53,351 nt of DNA from DAMCAP01 sp964370205 (lineage in GTDB: Bacteria > Bacillota > Clostridia > Oscillospirales > Ruminococcaceae), in NCBI GenBank assembly GCA_964370205.1, contig CAYJIK010000006.1, positions 1-53,351 on the forward strand, in the 5' to 3' direction. A program made the position numbers and the translations under genes. The notes below the pieces were generated by a model, which had not been told where the DNA came from, ran no database searches, and worked only from the letters and a program-made list of their open reading frames with translations. Positions 45,638 to 53,351 of this stretch are shown one piece after another. Position 1 is the stretch's first letter. Each line of letters opens with the position of its first letter.

Positions 45638-45742
45638 GTAGGTGGGGGCTCTGCTCTTGCCGTGGGTTTGCCATAAATGATGGTGGCGGCAAGAGTAGAA
45701 CCCCCACCTACCAACCACACAAAACTTACAGAAAGGAATGAA
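45638..45742 (+). repeat. Long hairpin followed by the 3' end of the mcmA1/fabF leader
   Basis: An imperfect hairpin (arms GTAGGTGGGGG and CCCCCACCTAC, 45638-45711) is followed at 45715-45742 by CCACACAAAACTTACAGAAA and GGAATGAAC. This is nearly the same as the last 28 bases of the mcmA1 leader. Here it supplies the ribosome binding site of the DUF6512 gene. Confidence 0.6.
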
Positions 45743-45748
45743 CATTAA

Positions 45749-46285
45749 TTGAAAAAGGAGACGAACAAGGGGCTGAAACCACTGATTGACAACCCTTTAA
45801 AACTGTACACGATGATAGGGTTGTTGACTGTGTGGGTGGTGGGGGTGCTGTGGCACTTTGTGTATGAATGGTCGGGCAATAACGAGATAATCGGACTTAT
45901 AGCCCCAATCAACGAGTCTGTGTGGGAGCATATCAAGCTGCTGTACTTTCCCATGCTGTTTTACACTATATTCATGGCGTTTAGACTTGAGAAGAGCCAC
46001 CCTTGCATACTCACCTCATTTATCACAGGCAACATCATAGGGTCTGCACTCATACCCTCGCTATTCTACCTCTACACGTCAGTGACAGGCACTCATTATC
46101 TATGGGCGGACATCGCCCTGTTCTTCATTGCAGTAGCGGTAGCTTTCTTTGTCGGGTACAGACTGACCCTTAGTTGCAAGCTTGCCGACTACGAGCTTTC
46201 GATCATACTACTGGCAGCGGCGTTTTGTCTCATGTTCTTTGTGTATACGTATTTTCCGCCGGATTTTGAGATATTTAGGGTGTAG
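45749..46285 (+). CDS. DUF6512-family membrane protein
   Basis: A 178-residue protein with five predicted membrane helices. The segment HFVYEWSGNNEIIGLIAPIN, followed by ESVWEHIKLLYFPMLFYTI, is the family signature of DUF6512. Function unknown. It starts with TTG behind GAAAGGAATG, which itself comes from a copy of the leader element's 3' end. It is followed by a palindromic region with CGTTTTGCGGTCATTATGTG repeated twice (about 46371-46417). Confidence 0.82.
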   Translation: MKKETNKGLKPLIDNPLKLYTMIGLLTVWVVGVLWHFVYEWSGNNEIIGLIAPINESVWEHIKLLYFPMLFYTIFMAFRLEKSHPCILTSFITGNIIGSALIPSLFYLYTSVTGTHYLWADIALFFIAVAVAFFVGYRLTLSCKLADYELSIILLAAAFCLMFFVYTYFPPDFEIFRV

Positions 46286-46492
46286 GGGCTGTGGGGGGCG
46301 ATACCTCGGACGTAAACACAGGAAGTAAACGCAAATAAACCACCCTCTCCGTAGGGGCGGATATAATATGACCGTTTTGCGGTCATTATGTGCCCGTTTT
46401 GCGGTCATTATGTGCCCGAACCTCCACCTATCCCACACGCCCCCTCTGTGACACAACCCAAACACCTATCCTGCAGGAGCAGAACACAAAAC

Positions 46493-46518
46493 AAGGGAGG
46501 GCGTTCACGCCCTCCCTT
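46493..46518 (-). terminator. Terminator of fabZ
   Basis: The stem AAGGGAGGGCG / CGCCCTCCCTT with a TTCA/TGAA loop is followed on the minus strand by TGTTTTGTG. It begins 16 bp past the fabZ stop. Confidence 0.85.
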
Positions 46519-46534
46519 TAAAGCAGTATATCCG

Positions 46535-46951
46535 CTACTTCACCAGCGCAAAGGAAAACTCCGCCTGCACACACAGCTTGCCGTCCACCATGCCCTTGCC
46601 CTTCGCAAAGACAAACGGCCCCTTTGTCTTGGTGATTTCGCACTCGGTCATAAACACGTCGCCGGGGCGGACAGGGTGCTTGAACTTCACTTCTTTCAGC
46701 CCTGTAAAGTAGGGGGTCACGCTCTCGTCGGTGTCCCCGCCCATCAGCGCACATACCGACTGCGCCAGTATCTCGCAGAGTATCACACCCGGAACAACAG
46801 GGTTGCCGGGGAAGTGCCCGTCCAAAAACCACTCGTCGCCGGTGATGGTCTTAACACCGTGCGCCTTCTTGTCCTCGGTAACAGTCACCTCGTCAATAAG
46901 CAACATGGAAGCACGGTGCGGTATTATCTTCTCAATCTCTTCTCTTTTCAT
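46535..46951 (-). CDS. fabZ: 3-hydroxyacyl-ACP dehydratase FabZ
   Basis: A 138-residue hot-dog-fold enzyme that dehydrates 3-hydroxyacyl-ACP in fatty-acid elongation. The catalytic His and Glu lie in GHFPGNPVVPGVILCEILAQ. REEIEKIIPHR is the usual N-terminus. The ATG has AGGAG 7 bp upstream; a TTG codon just before is not needed. It is separated from the other fab genes by a DUF2812 gene and by the fabF terminator, so it is probably transcribed apart from them. Confidence 0.95.
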   Translation of the reverse strand: MKREEIEKIIPHRASMLLIDEVTVTEDKKAHGVKTITGDEWFLDGHFPGNPVVPGVILCEILAQSVCALMGGDTDESVTPYFTGLKEVKFKHPVRPGDVFMTECEITKTKGPFVFAKGKGMVDGKLCVQAEFSFALVK

Positions 46952-47097
46952 CAAAAAACTCCTGTTATTTTTATATTGTTGTTAAAAACACACTTCAAGG
47001 AAAAATGTCGTACGTCCATAAACCAAGTCCGTCCGCTCTCTCTTTAAATATGGCGAGAAAGTGGTCATACGGTGTCCGAATATTGCCGTCATCTGTT

Positions 47098-48327
47098 CTA
47101 CAGGCTCTTAGCAAGCGCCAGTACTATCTCCTCATACGTGGTCGCAGTGCTGTTTATGACATGCGCTTCACCTGTCACTATAACGTCGCCCTTCGTCAGT
47201 ACAAACGATTCACCGTCATACAGGAACACCCTGTCCAACCCCTCCACCGCTAAAAGCTCGGCTGTGGGCGCAGTTTCCTCATACGAAATGGATACTTGAT
47301 CCATAAACTCCCTCTTACGATCCGCTAACATTCCTGCAAAAAGAGGGGAAACCGTGTCGTAATAGCTTAAAAACAGCGATATTTCCACCTGCTCGGCGGT
47401 GTCATCGTCTGTGTCTATAACAAATGTTTCATAAAATTTTATGATAGTGGGGGCGAATATGTCGGAGGATAGCGTTATGGTGTTGCTCTTCTCGAACTCG
47501 TAACGGCGTTCAAACTCGCTACTGTCGCTCACAAGCTCGGGGAGTATGTCGGTAAGTGTCGCAAACGGTATCTCACCGCTGTAGTCGACTATCGGCACCA
47601 TCACCGCCGCCTCATTCTGTGGAGGGAACAGCAGTAGCCATATCAGCACTGTAGCGGATACTACTCTCAGGATGCGGTTTATCGCCGTCTTTCTTCGGGA
47701 CTTCTCGAGGTCTACAGGGGCGTTTTCCGTCTGTGAGGTCAGCTTTTTCTTCACCATGAAAAGGTACGGTATATTAAAAAAGAAAAGTAGCCACGGCAGT
47801 GCATTCACTAACAAATGCGTGATAAACCTCACGCCGTTTTGGTCGTACAACTGCCAAATTCCGCCTAAAGCTCCGCTAGGGCTCGCCCCGAAAAACCAAA
47901 ACACGCCCAAATATATGAGCAAGCCGATAGCTACGGCAATACAGCTAAACTTTATCTCACTGTTCATCACTTTCGCTATGTCGTTCGGGTCACTTTTCGG
48001 GTCGGGCTTGTCGGCAGTCGCAGAGTATACATAAAAAACACCCACCCTCGACACAAAATTCCAACCGTCCCTATGCATCTGCCGAGAGAATAGGTCGGAC
48101 GGCTGTTTGTTTGAACCGAAAAAGCCCTTTGGTGGTGTGGTATCTGCCACTATGCGGTACTTAGTATCACTCGGCTCAGCAACCTCAAACTTCGAAAACC
48201 ACGGCGAAAAGCCGTTTCCCACTAGCCTGAAACCCTGCTTCGACATACTATCCAGCCACTGCTCCATGGCGCTGACATCATATGGGCCACAAGGTGTAAA
48301 ACGTCGTATATGTCTTGGTGTAGTCAT
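47098..48327 (-). CDS. DUF2812 membrane protein
   Basis: A 409-residue protein. The N-terminal 110 residues resemble DUF2812 (RRFTPCGPYDVSAMEQWLDS, then MSKQGFRLVGNGF). Three membrane segments follow (about 133-155, 175-200, 225-245). The C-terminal 160 residues are probably extracellular. In Firmicutes such proteins are often next to a PadR regulator; none is seen here. Function unknown. It interrupts the fatty-acid synthesis genes between fabF and fabZ. Start behind AAAGGAGGG. Confidence 0.85.
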   Translation of the reverse strand: MTTPRHIRRFTPCGPYDVSAMEQWLDSMSKQGFRLVGNGFSPWFSKFEVAEPSDTKYRIVADTTPPKGFFGSNKQPSDLFSRQMHRDGWNFVSRVGVFYVYSATADKPDPKSDPNDIAKVMNSEIKFSCIAVAIGLLIYLGVFWFFGASPSGALGGIWQLYDQNGVRFITHLLVNALPWLLFFFNIPYLFMVKKKLTSQTENAPVDLEKSRRKTAINRILRVVSATVLIWLLLFPPQNEAAVMVPIVDYSGEIPFATLTDILPELVSDSSEFERRYEFEKSNTITLSSDIFAPTIIKFYETFVIDTDDDTAEQVEISLFLSYYDTVSPLFAGMLADRKREFMDQVSISYEETAPTAELLAVEGLDRVFLYDGESFVLTKGDVIVTGEAHVINSTATTYEEIVLALAKSL

Positions 48328-48538
48328 GATGCCCTCCTTTGTTAAATGTCGCCATATTTTTCATCTACTTATATTATTATACAGTAAAATCGACATAAAA
48401 ACAAGAGAACAAACCGCAATCACCGTAGGGGCGACCTTAGGTCGTCCGTTGCCTTCCCCACCTCTGTAGGGGAGGAGTTCCCCTCTCGTGTCGTTATCTA
48501 CACAGCCTTACACTATATTGCAGTTCCCCATCAAGAAA

Positions 48539-48569
48539 AACCGCCCCCCTTTCAGAAAGGGGGGCGGTT
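48539..48569 (-). terminator. Terminator of fabF
   Basis: The stem AACCGCCCCCCTTTC / GAAAGGGGGGCGGTT is followed on the minus strand by TTTCTTG. It starts 41 bp after the stop of fabF. Confidence 0.9.
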
Positions 48570-48610
48570 ACCCTCAAATCACGCTTATATCAATGTCTGT
48601 TTGCTAACGC

Positions 48611-49846
48611 CTACTTCTCCACTTTCCTAAACACCACGCACGCATTATGTCCGCCAAAGCCGAGTGAGGTGGACAGCGCTATGTCGATGTCCTTCTTCAC
48701 AGCTACGTTAGGGGCATAGTTTAGGTCGCACGCAGGGTCTTGCTCGGTCATGCCTATTGTGGGGGGGATAACGCCGTCACGCAGTGCCAGTATCGCCGCT
48801 ATCGCCTCCACTGCTCCTGCCGCACCAAGCATATGCCCTGTCATGGACTTTGTGGAACTTATTACCGCCTTACGTGCAATATCCTCGCCCAGTGCCTTCT
48901 TTATAGCCTCGGTCTCGGTGACATCGTTCAGCGGTGTGCTTGTGCCGTGGGCGTTGATGTACATATTCTCAAGTCCCTCGGCGGACGCTTCCTTTATCGC
49001 CAGTGAGATGGCCTTTGCCGCTCCCACACCGCCGGGCGCCGGGGCTGTGATGTGGTGCGCGTCGGTGGTGGTGCCGTAGCCGGTGATTTCGGCGTATATG
49101 TTCGCACCTCTCTTGACTGCGTGCTCGTACTCCTCAAGGATAAGCACACCTGCACCCTCACCCATAACAAAGCCACTGCGTTTTACGTCAAATGGCGTGG
49201 ACGCCGCTTTTGGGTCGTCCCCTGTGTACAGCGCCATCATGTTCTCAAACCCTGCAAGCGCAACGGGATTTATCGTCGCTTCTGTACCGCCCGCTATGAT
49301 AGCGTCACAGTAGCCGTGCTTTATCGCTCTGAACGCTTCACCAACAGCATTTGTACCTGTTGCGCAAGCAGTAACTATAGGTAGACACGGTCCCTGTGCG
49401 TTATATTTTATCGCCAGTACGCCTGACGCTATATTCGAAATCATCATCGGTATAAAGTGGGAGGACACCTTTTTGTTGCCGCCCTCGTGGTGCTTTAGAA
49501 TTGTGTCGTAGATGGAGTTGATACCGCCGATACCGCTACCCATGTACACGCCGAAACGCTCGGGGTCTACATTGTCCGCTATGCCGCTGTCCGAGACCGC
49601 TTGGCTTGCCGCCGCCACTGCAAAGTGGGTAAACATATCGTTCTTGCGGATGTCCGCCTTGCCCATGTACATAGCAGGGTCAAAGTCCTTGACCTCAGCC
49701 GCCACCTTAACCTTATAAGTGGACGTGTCCACTCGTGTGATAAAGTCAATACCGCTTCTGCCGTTTATAAGGCTATCCCAAAACGAGGGGACATCGTTAC
49801 CTACCGGTGAAACAACACCTATACCTGTTACTACTACTCTTTTCAT
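48611..49846 (-). CDS. fabF: Beta-ketoacyl-ACP synthase II
   Basis: A 411-residue condensing enzyme that elongates acyl-ACP. The Cys-His-His triad is in VTACATGTNAVGEA, INAHGTSTPLNDVTE and KSMTGHMLGAAG. The start at MKRVVVTGIGVVSPVG fits the family and has AAAGGA 9 bp upstream. The open frame continues to 50083 through the leader element and is not coding. It lies 289 bp behind fabG, a larger gap than usual, filled by the shared leader element and a plus-strand terminator, so it may have its own promoter. Confidence 0.96.
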   Translation of the reverse strand: MKRVVVTGIGVVSPVGNDVPSFWDSLINGRSGIDFITRVDTSTYKVKVAAEVKDFDPAMYMGKADIRKNDMFTHFAVAAASQAVSDSGIADNVDPERFGVYMGSGIGGINSIYDTILKHHEGGNKKVSSHFIPMMISNIASGVLAIKYNAQGPCLPIVTACATGTNAVGEAFRAIKHGYCDAIIAGGTEATINPVALAGFENMMALYTGDDPKAASTPFDVKRSGFVMGEGAGVLILEEYEHAVKRGANIYAEITGYGTTTDAHHITAPAPGGVGAAKAISLAIKEASAEGLENMYINAHGTSTPLNDVTETEAIKKALGEDIARKAVISSTKSMTGHMLGAAGAVEAIAAILALRDGVIPPTIGMTEQDPACDLNYAPNVAVKKDIDIALSTSLGFGGHNACVVFRKVEK

Positions 49847-49852
49847 AATAAT

Positions 49853-49966
49853 CATTCCTTTCTGCAAGTTTTGTGCGCTTTTTGTCACATATTGTTTCTG
49901 ATTTACAAAAACTGATGCTGTGCCTAAGAGCACAAAACTGTGGTTTGAAAACCTTATTTTCAAACT
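49853..49966 (-). promoter_or_regulatory. Structured leader element of fabF (shared with mcmA1)
   Basis: Same organisation as 8660-8774: first hairpin (arms GTTTGAAAA and TTTTCAAAC), then CAGTTTTGTGC pairing with GCACAAAACTTG near the end. It also has an internal GTGC..GGCAC hairpin that excludes this pairing and a TTTTTGT/ACAAAAA stem. It ends in GCAGAAAGGAATG, the fabF ribosome binding site. The long-range stem ends next to that site, so it could hide or expose it. Confidence 0.6.
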
Positions 49967-49988
49967 ATCATTACTTTTTGTGAATATT

Positions 49989-50012
49989 AGACCGTCAGAG
50001 ACGGTTTTTTTT
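49989..50012 (+). terminator. Plus-strand terminator-like hairpin in the fabG-fabF gap
   Basis: The stem ACCGTC / GACGGT with an AGA loop is followed by eight T on the plus strand. No plus-strand gene precedes it. It may be a bidirectional signal ending the acpP-fabG transcript or belong to an antisense RNA of the fabF leader. Confidence 0.45.
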
Positions 50013-50135
50013 AGGGGGCAAACGTACACAAATGGTCTACCCCAGCAGAAAAGTTTTGAATGAGAGTGGGGGAGTGGGGACAAATCATCCGTTCCCCAAT
50101 TCCTAACTCCTAATTCCTAACTCCTAATTAAAAAA

Positions 50136-50870
50136 CTACATCGCCAGTCCGCCGTCTATCTTTATTACTTCGCCTGTGATGTACTCTGTCGTGCAGAGGA
50201 AAGCTACAACTTCCGCTACCTCTTCGGGTTTGCCCATGCGCTTTAGCGGTATGTAGTCCACCAGTGCGTTGTTTTTATCGAGGTTCTCGGTCATGTCCGT
50301 CTCGATAAAACCGGGGGCAACTGCGTTGCAGTAGACATTCCTACTGGCAAGCTCCTTTGCCACCGACTTTGTCAGCCCGATAAGCCCTGCCTTTGAAGCG
50401 GAGTAGTTGGACTGTCCCGCATTGCCCATAATACCGGACACCGATGTGATGTTCACTATCCTACCCGAGCGCTTCTTCACAAACAGTGACGAGCAGTGCT
50501 TTATCATGTTAAAAGCACCCTTCAGGTTAATGTCCAGCACCTTATCGTAGGCGTCCTCTTTCATGGACATTATAAGTCCGTCCTTCGTGACCCCTGCGTT
50601 ATTCACCAGAATGTCCACAGTGCCAAGCTGTGCCGCTATGTCGCTGACCGCCTGCTTTGTGTCGCTAAAGTCGGACACATCGCATTTAACCGCCACCGAG
50701 TTCACACCCAGCGCCTTTAATTCAGTACAGGTTTCGTTCGCCTTCTCCTCGTTACCTGCGTAAATTATCGCAATATCTGCGCCCATGTCGGCGAGCTTTA
50801 ACGCTATAGCTTTGCCAATACCTCTTGAGCCGCCTGTAACGACAGCAACTTTGCCTTTTAGTGTTGTCAT
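50136..50870 (-). CDS. fabG: 3-oxoacyl-ACP reductase
   Basis: A 244-residue short-chain dehydrogenase that reduces 3-oxoacyl-ACP with NADPH. The cofactor loop GGSRGIGKAIA, the NNAGV motif and the Ser-Tyr-Lys active site (NITSVSGIMG, then SNYSASKAG) are intact. Start behind AAAGGAACC. It lies 75 bp downstream of fabD in the fab cluster. Confidence 0.96.
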   Translation of the reverse strand: MTTLKGKVAVVTGGSRGIGKAIALKLADMGADIAIIYAGNEEKANETCTELKALGVNSVAVKCDVSDFSDTKQAVSDIAAQLGTVDILVNNAGVTKDGLIMSMKEDAYDKVLDINLKGAFNMIKHCSSLFVKKRSGRIVNITSVSGIMGNAGQSNYSASKAGLIGLTKSVAKELASRNVYCNAVAPGFIETDMTENLDKNNALVDYIPLKRMGKPEEVAEVVAFLCTTEYITGEVIKIDGGLAM

Positions 50871-50945
50871 GGTTGGTTCCTTTCTTTATAGACAGAATGC
50901 TGTCCTCGCTCGTATCTCAAATTACTAATTACTAACTACTCATTA

Positions 50946-51878
50946 CTAATTAGCTAAAACCGCCTCTACAGTCGCCTTCAAGCTCTCAGCGTCCTCGACG
51001 TTATACACCTTCACGTCCTTAGAAATCTTCGCCACAAAACCGCTGAGCGTCTTACCCACGCCTGTCTCTATAAACGTGTCCACGCCGTCCGCTATCATGT
51101 TTTCAATGGTGGTCTGCCAGCGGACAGGGTTCATTAGCTGTTTTTCCAGCATGGTGGGGATGTTCTCGGCGTTGTCGCCGTACAGTCCTGCCGTGTAGTT
51201 TGCGTAGACAGGTATAGTAGGCACTTTAAAGCTGACAGTGGCGAGGTGTGACTTAAACTTCTCCTCAGCCGACGCCATAAACGGCGAATGGAAACCACCG
51301 CTAACAGGTAGCGGTACTGCTCTGCCGCCTGCCGCTTTTACATCGTCCTTTAAGAGTTCCATCTCGTCCTTTGCGCCGGATATTACAAGCTGACCGGGGT
51401 AGTTGTAGTTTACAGGGTATACCTCGTTATACTTACCGCAGAGAGTCTCGACAGTCTCGTCAGACAGCTTTAGCACCGCCATCATAACGCTGTCCCTTTC
51501 CTCGCCTGCCGACTGCATAAACTGCCCACGCTTGCAGACAATGTCAAAGCCCTGTGTGCTGTCCATAGCGCCTGCAAAGCTAAGCGCCGCCAGCTCACCC
51601 AGCGAAAAACCTGCTACAACGTCAGGCTTAACCCCTGCTTCTACAAGCGAAAGAGCCGCCGCAAGGTCCACTGTATATAGACAGGGCTGTGTGTGGACTG
51701 TCTGCGCAAGTTCCTCTTTTGAGCCGTCAAAGCAAAGTGCCTTATTGCCTTCTTTAAGCGGTTCTACGCTGTCAAACAGCTCCTTAGCAGCGGAGAAATT
51801 CTCATAAAGTTCCTTACCCATGCCGGGGTGTTGCGCCCCCTGGCCGGAAAACAAAAACGCTATCTTACCCATGAACAT
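50946..51878 (-). CDS. fabD: Malonyl-CoA:ACP transacylase
   Basis: A 310-residue acyltransferase that loads malonyl onto ACP. FLFSGQGAQHPGMGKEL is the N-terminal motif. The nucleophile Ser lies in GFSLGELAAL and the His in GGFHSPFM. It starts inside the end of fabK (overlap of 19 bp, or 13 bp from a second ATG), with AAAGGGG upstream; translation is probably coupled. Confidence 0.95.
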   Translation of the reverse strand: MFMGKIAFLFSGQGAQHPGMGKELYENFSAAKELFDSVEPLKEGNKALCFDGSKEELAQTVHTQPCLYTVDLAAALSLVEAGVKPDVVAGFSLGELAALSFAGAMDSTQGFDIVCKRGQFMQSAGEERDSVMMAVLKLSDETVETLCGKYNEVYPVNYNYPGQLVISGAKDEMELLKDDVKAAGGRAVPLPVSGGFHSPFMASAEEKFKSHLATVSFKVPTIPVYANYTAGLYGDNAENIPTMLEKQLMNPVRWQTTIENMIADGVDTFIETGVGKTLSGFVAKISKDVKVYNVEDAESLKATVEAVLAN

Positions 51879-52813
51879 GCCCCTTTCATAACGCTTTCCG
51901 CTTCAGCGAACATCTCCTCGATTATCTCGCCTGCGGTCTGCTCCTTTGTTATCATACCTGCTATCTGTCCGCAGAGGAATGTGCCTGCCTTTTCGTCACC
52001 GTCCACCACAGCGGCACGGTACGCTCCTGCGCCCATCTCCTCCAGTGTTTCGTCCGCTATGTCGGTATATTCAAGCTTGAAGTACTCACGTGTAAACGCC
52101 GTCTTAAGACTGCGGACAGGGTGCCCGAGACGCTTACCTGTCGTTATAGTCCCAAGGTCATTCGCCTTCAGCACCTTCTGTTTATAGTTGGGGTGGACTT
52201 CACACTCTTTCGCTACCAAAAAGCGTGTCCCCACCTGCACACCGACAGCCCCCAGCATAAACGTAGCACAGATACCTCTGCCGTCCGCAATACCTCCTGC
52301 CGCTATAACAGGAATGTCAACAGCGTCACACACCTGCGGTACAAGGCACATGGTGGTGGTCTCGCCTATATGTCCGCCGCACTCGCCACCCTCGGCAATT
52401 ACAGCACAAGCCCCCGAGCGTGCCACAAGCTTAGCCATGGACACGGACGGTATAACAGGTATAACCTTTATCCCTGCCTCAAGCCACTTCTTCATGTACT
52501 TACCGGGGTTTCCCGCACCTGTCGTCAAAACAGGCACATTCTCCTCTATAACAAGCGCCGCTATCTCCTCAGCATTTGGCGCCATCAGCATTATGTTCAC
52601 ACCAAACGGCTTATCTGTAAGGCTCTTAGCAAGACGAATCTCACGCCGTACATCCTCGACATCGCCATTCACCGCACTTATTATACCAAGCCCACCTGCT
52701 TCGGACACCGCCGCCGCAAGTTTGCCCTTAGTTATCCACGCCATACCGCCCTGTATTATCGGGTACTTTATACCGAGCAGTTCGCATATAGGGTTGTTTG
52801 TTATCATGTCCAT
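51860..52813 (-). CDS. fabK: Enoyl-ACP reductase II (FMN-dependent)
   Basis: A 317-residue FMN enzyme of the nitronate monooxygenase-like fold that does the last step of elongation. It resembles streptococcal FabK closely: YPIIQGGMAWI, AVSEAGGLGII, DKPFGVNIML, GECGGHIGETTTM, AAGGIADGRGICATF and VGTRFLVAKE. This type is not related to FabI, the usual triclosan target. The start at MDMITNNP or the ATG two codons later both fit AAGGAAG. A longer frame to 52927 is not coding. Confidence 0.95.
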   Translation of the reverse strand: MDMITNNPICELLGIKYPIIQGGMAWITKGKLAAAVSEAGGLGIISAVNGDVEDVRREIRLAKSLTDKPFGVNIMLMAPNAEEIAALVIEENVPVLTTGAGNPGKYMKKWLEAGIKVIPVIPSVSMAKLVARSGACAVIAEGGECGGHIGETTTMCLVPQVCDAVDIPVIAAGGIADGRGICATFMLGAVGVQVGTRFLVAKECEVHPNYKQKVLKANDLGTITTGKRLGHPVRSLKTAFTREYFKLEYTDIADETLEEMGAGAYRAAVVDGDEKAGTFLCGQIAGMITKEQTAGEIIEEMFAEAESVMKGACSWVR

Positions 52814-53073
52814 TCTTCCTTTCCTATATAGTGTCCACACAAATACGCACGATCTCAGGCTTATCGCCACTGATTCGAGCACATTTGTGTAGATACCGTA
52901 TCGTGTGCAGCACCTAAAACACAGCAACCCTATCCTATTCTAACCTTTTCACAGGATACTGACAGCCTAAGCCACTATGTGTGAAAGGGGGCGACGGACA
53001 GGGCAAGCCCTGTCCCCACAAAACCGATATTCAGCTATGTCGTTTCTCCCCCAACCAAACACACAAGTCCGGA

Positions 53074-53307
53074 TTACTCCGCAATCTTGGACTGGATAAA
53101 CTTCATCAGATCGCCAACGTTGGCCAGCTTCTCCTGTAGTTCAAGCTCAACGCCCAGCTCTTCTTCAAGCTCCATTATCATGTCAACAGTGTCCAGTGAG
53201 TCTACGCCCAGGCTCTCAAATGTTGTGCTCTCGTTTATCTCGCTTGCGTCGCAGTCCACGTGATCCGCTATCAGTACTGCAAGTTTCTCCATAGAAAAGT
53301 TGTTCAT
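53074..53307 (-). CDS. acpP: Acyl carrier protein
   Basis: A 77-residue acidic helical carrier. The Ser of GVDSLDTVDMIMELEE receives phosphopantetheine. It carries growing acyl chains for the fab enzymes encoded downstream. The start at MNNFSMEKLA is set by GGAGG 8 bp upstream. A 260-bp gap to fabK contains a GGACAGGGC/GCCCTGTCC hairpin (about 52995-53018) without a T-tract, possibly adjusting the amount of ACP made. Genes further upstream (perhaps fabH) are outside the window. Confidence 0.96.
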   Translation of the reverse strand: MNNFSMEKLAVLIADHVDCDASEINESTTFESLGVDSLDTVDMIMELEEELGVELELQEKLANVGDLMKFIQSKIAE

Positions 53308-53351
53308 TATTGTTTCCTCCAAAATTTTATTATGTTTTATTTTTATATTAG

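Noticed and set aside
46388..47047. 219-residue open frame on the plus strand over fabZ
   Set aside because: It is antisense to a clear FabZ gene, rich in His/Arg/Leu as expected from a mirror frame, and has no ribosome binding site.
49847..50083. N-terminal extension of FabF in the longest open frame
   Set aside because: The extension is the translated leader element; the internal ATG has a proper ribosome binding site and gives the standard FabF length.
52121..52831. Two long open frames (about 235 residues) on the plus strand over fabK
   Set aside because: Both are shadows of fabK, which has intact FabK motifs over its whole length.
1..53351. tRNA, rRNA, T-box or cobalamin riboswitch
   Set aside because: No T-loop/acceptor pattern, rRNA segment, T-box or B12-box was found on reading both strands, including upstream of the B12-dependent mutase.

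Overview
The window looks like a chromosomal piece of an anaerobic, endospore-forming Gram-positive bacterium of class Clostridia, probably an uncultured gut lineage in or near the Oscillospirales/Christensenellales. The grounds are sporulation proteins (SpoVS, a SpoIID-like protein), RNase Y and YmdB, FabK as the enoyl-ACP reductase, a ferredoxin-dependent 2-oxoacid oxidoreductase, a methylmalonyl-CoA pathway, and AAAGGA/GGAGG-type ribosome binding sites. No rRNA, tRNA, CRISPR array, transposase or prophage was seen. Placement below class is a guess.

Layout. (1) 0.4-11.7 kb, minus strand, twelve genes: korDABC (2-oxoglutarate:ferredoxin oxidoreductase), the two-part methylmalonyl-CoA mutase (mcmA1, mcmA2), its chaperone meaB, the epimerase mce, and the Na+-pumping methylmalonyl-CoA decarboxylase (mmdA, mmdD, mmdC, mmdB). 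Read in order these convert 2-oxoglutarate to succinyl-CoA, R- and then S-methylmalonyl-CoA, and propionyl-CoA, yielding reduced ferredoxin and a sodium gradient. (2) 12.1-13.6 kb, plus strand: a NemR-like TetR repressor with a palindromic operator on its own promoter, followed by an iron-sulfur flavoprotein. (3) 14-17.7 kb: a divergent type II topoisomerase B subunit without its A subunit, a DsrE-like protein and pyroglutamyl peptidase. (4) 17.9-27.6 kb, minus strand: spoVS, ymdB, an 815-residue lipoprotein with four repeats, typA, uvrC and a zinc-ribbon protein. (5) 28-33 kb: RNase P RNA, an EamA transporter, pyrK-pyrD, and an XRE/S24 regulator whose protease dyad is substituted. (6) 33.3-46.3 kb: RNase Y behind a long structured leader, an M15-type peptidase, a 1795-residue surface lipoprotein, a polytopic membrane protein, the SpoIID-like protein and a DUF6512 membrane protein. 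(7) 46.5-53.3 kb, minus strand: type II fatty-acid synthesis genes acpP-fabK-fabD-fabG-fabF, with fabZ beyond a DUF2812 gene.

The most unusual content is between the genes. About 150-bp elements with long inverted terminal arms enclosing three smaller hairpins occur at five complete loci, one damaged by an assembly gap and probably one hidden in a second gap. A second element of about 114 bp, ending in the ribosome binding site, forms the leader of both mcmA1 and fabF; a shortened copy and a 3'-end copy lie elsewhere. A 121-bp unit predicted to fold as a three-way junction is directly repeated inside the decarboxylase cluster. Several genes end inside or against perfect hairpins. These repeats, more than any protein, are the best candidates for something undescribed.

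Coordinates of coding regions use the start best supported by a ribosome binding site and by family length, not the longest open frame. All family assignments were made by reading the sequence; no database search was run.
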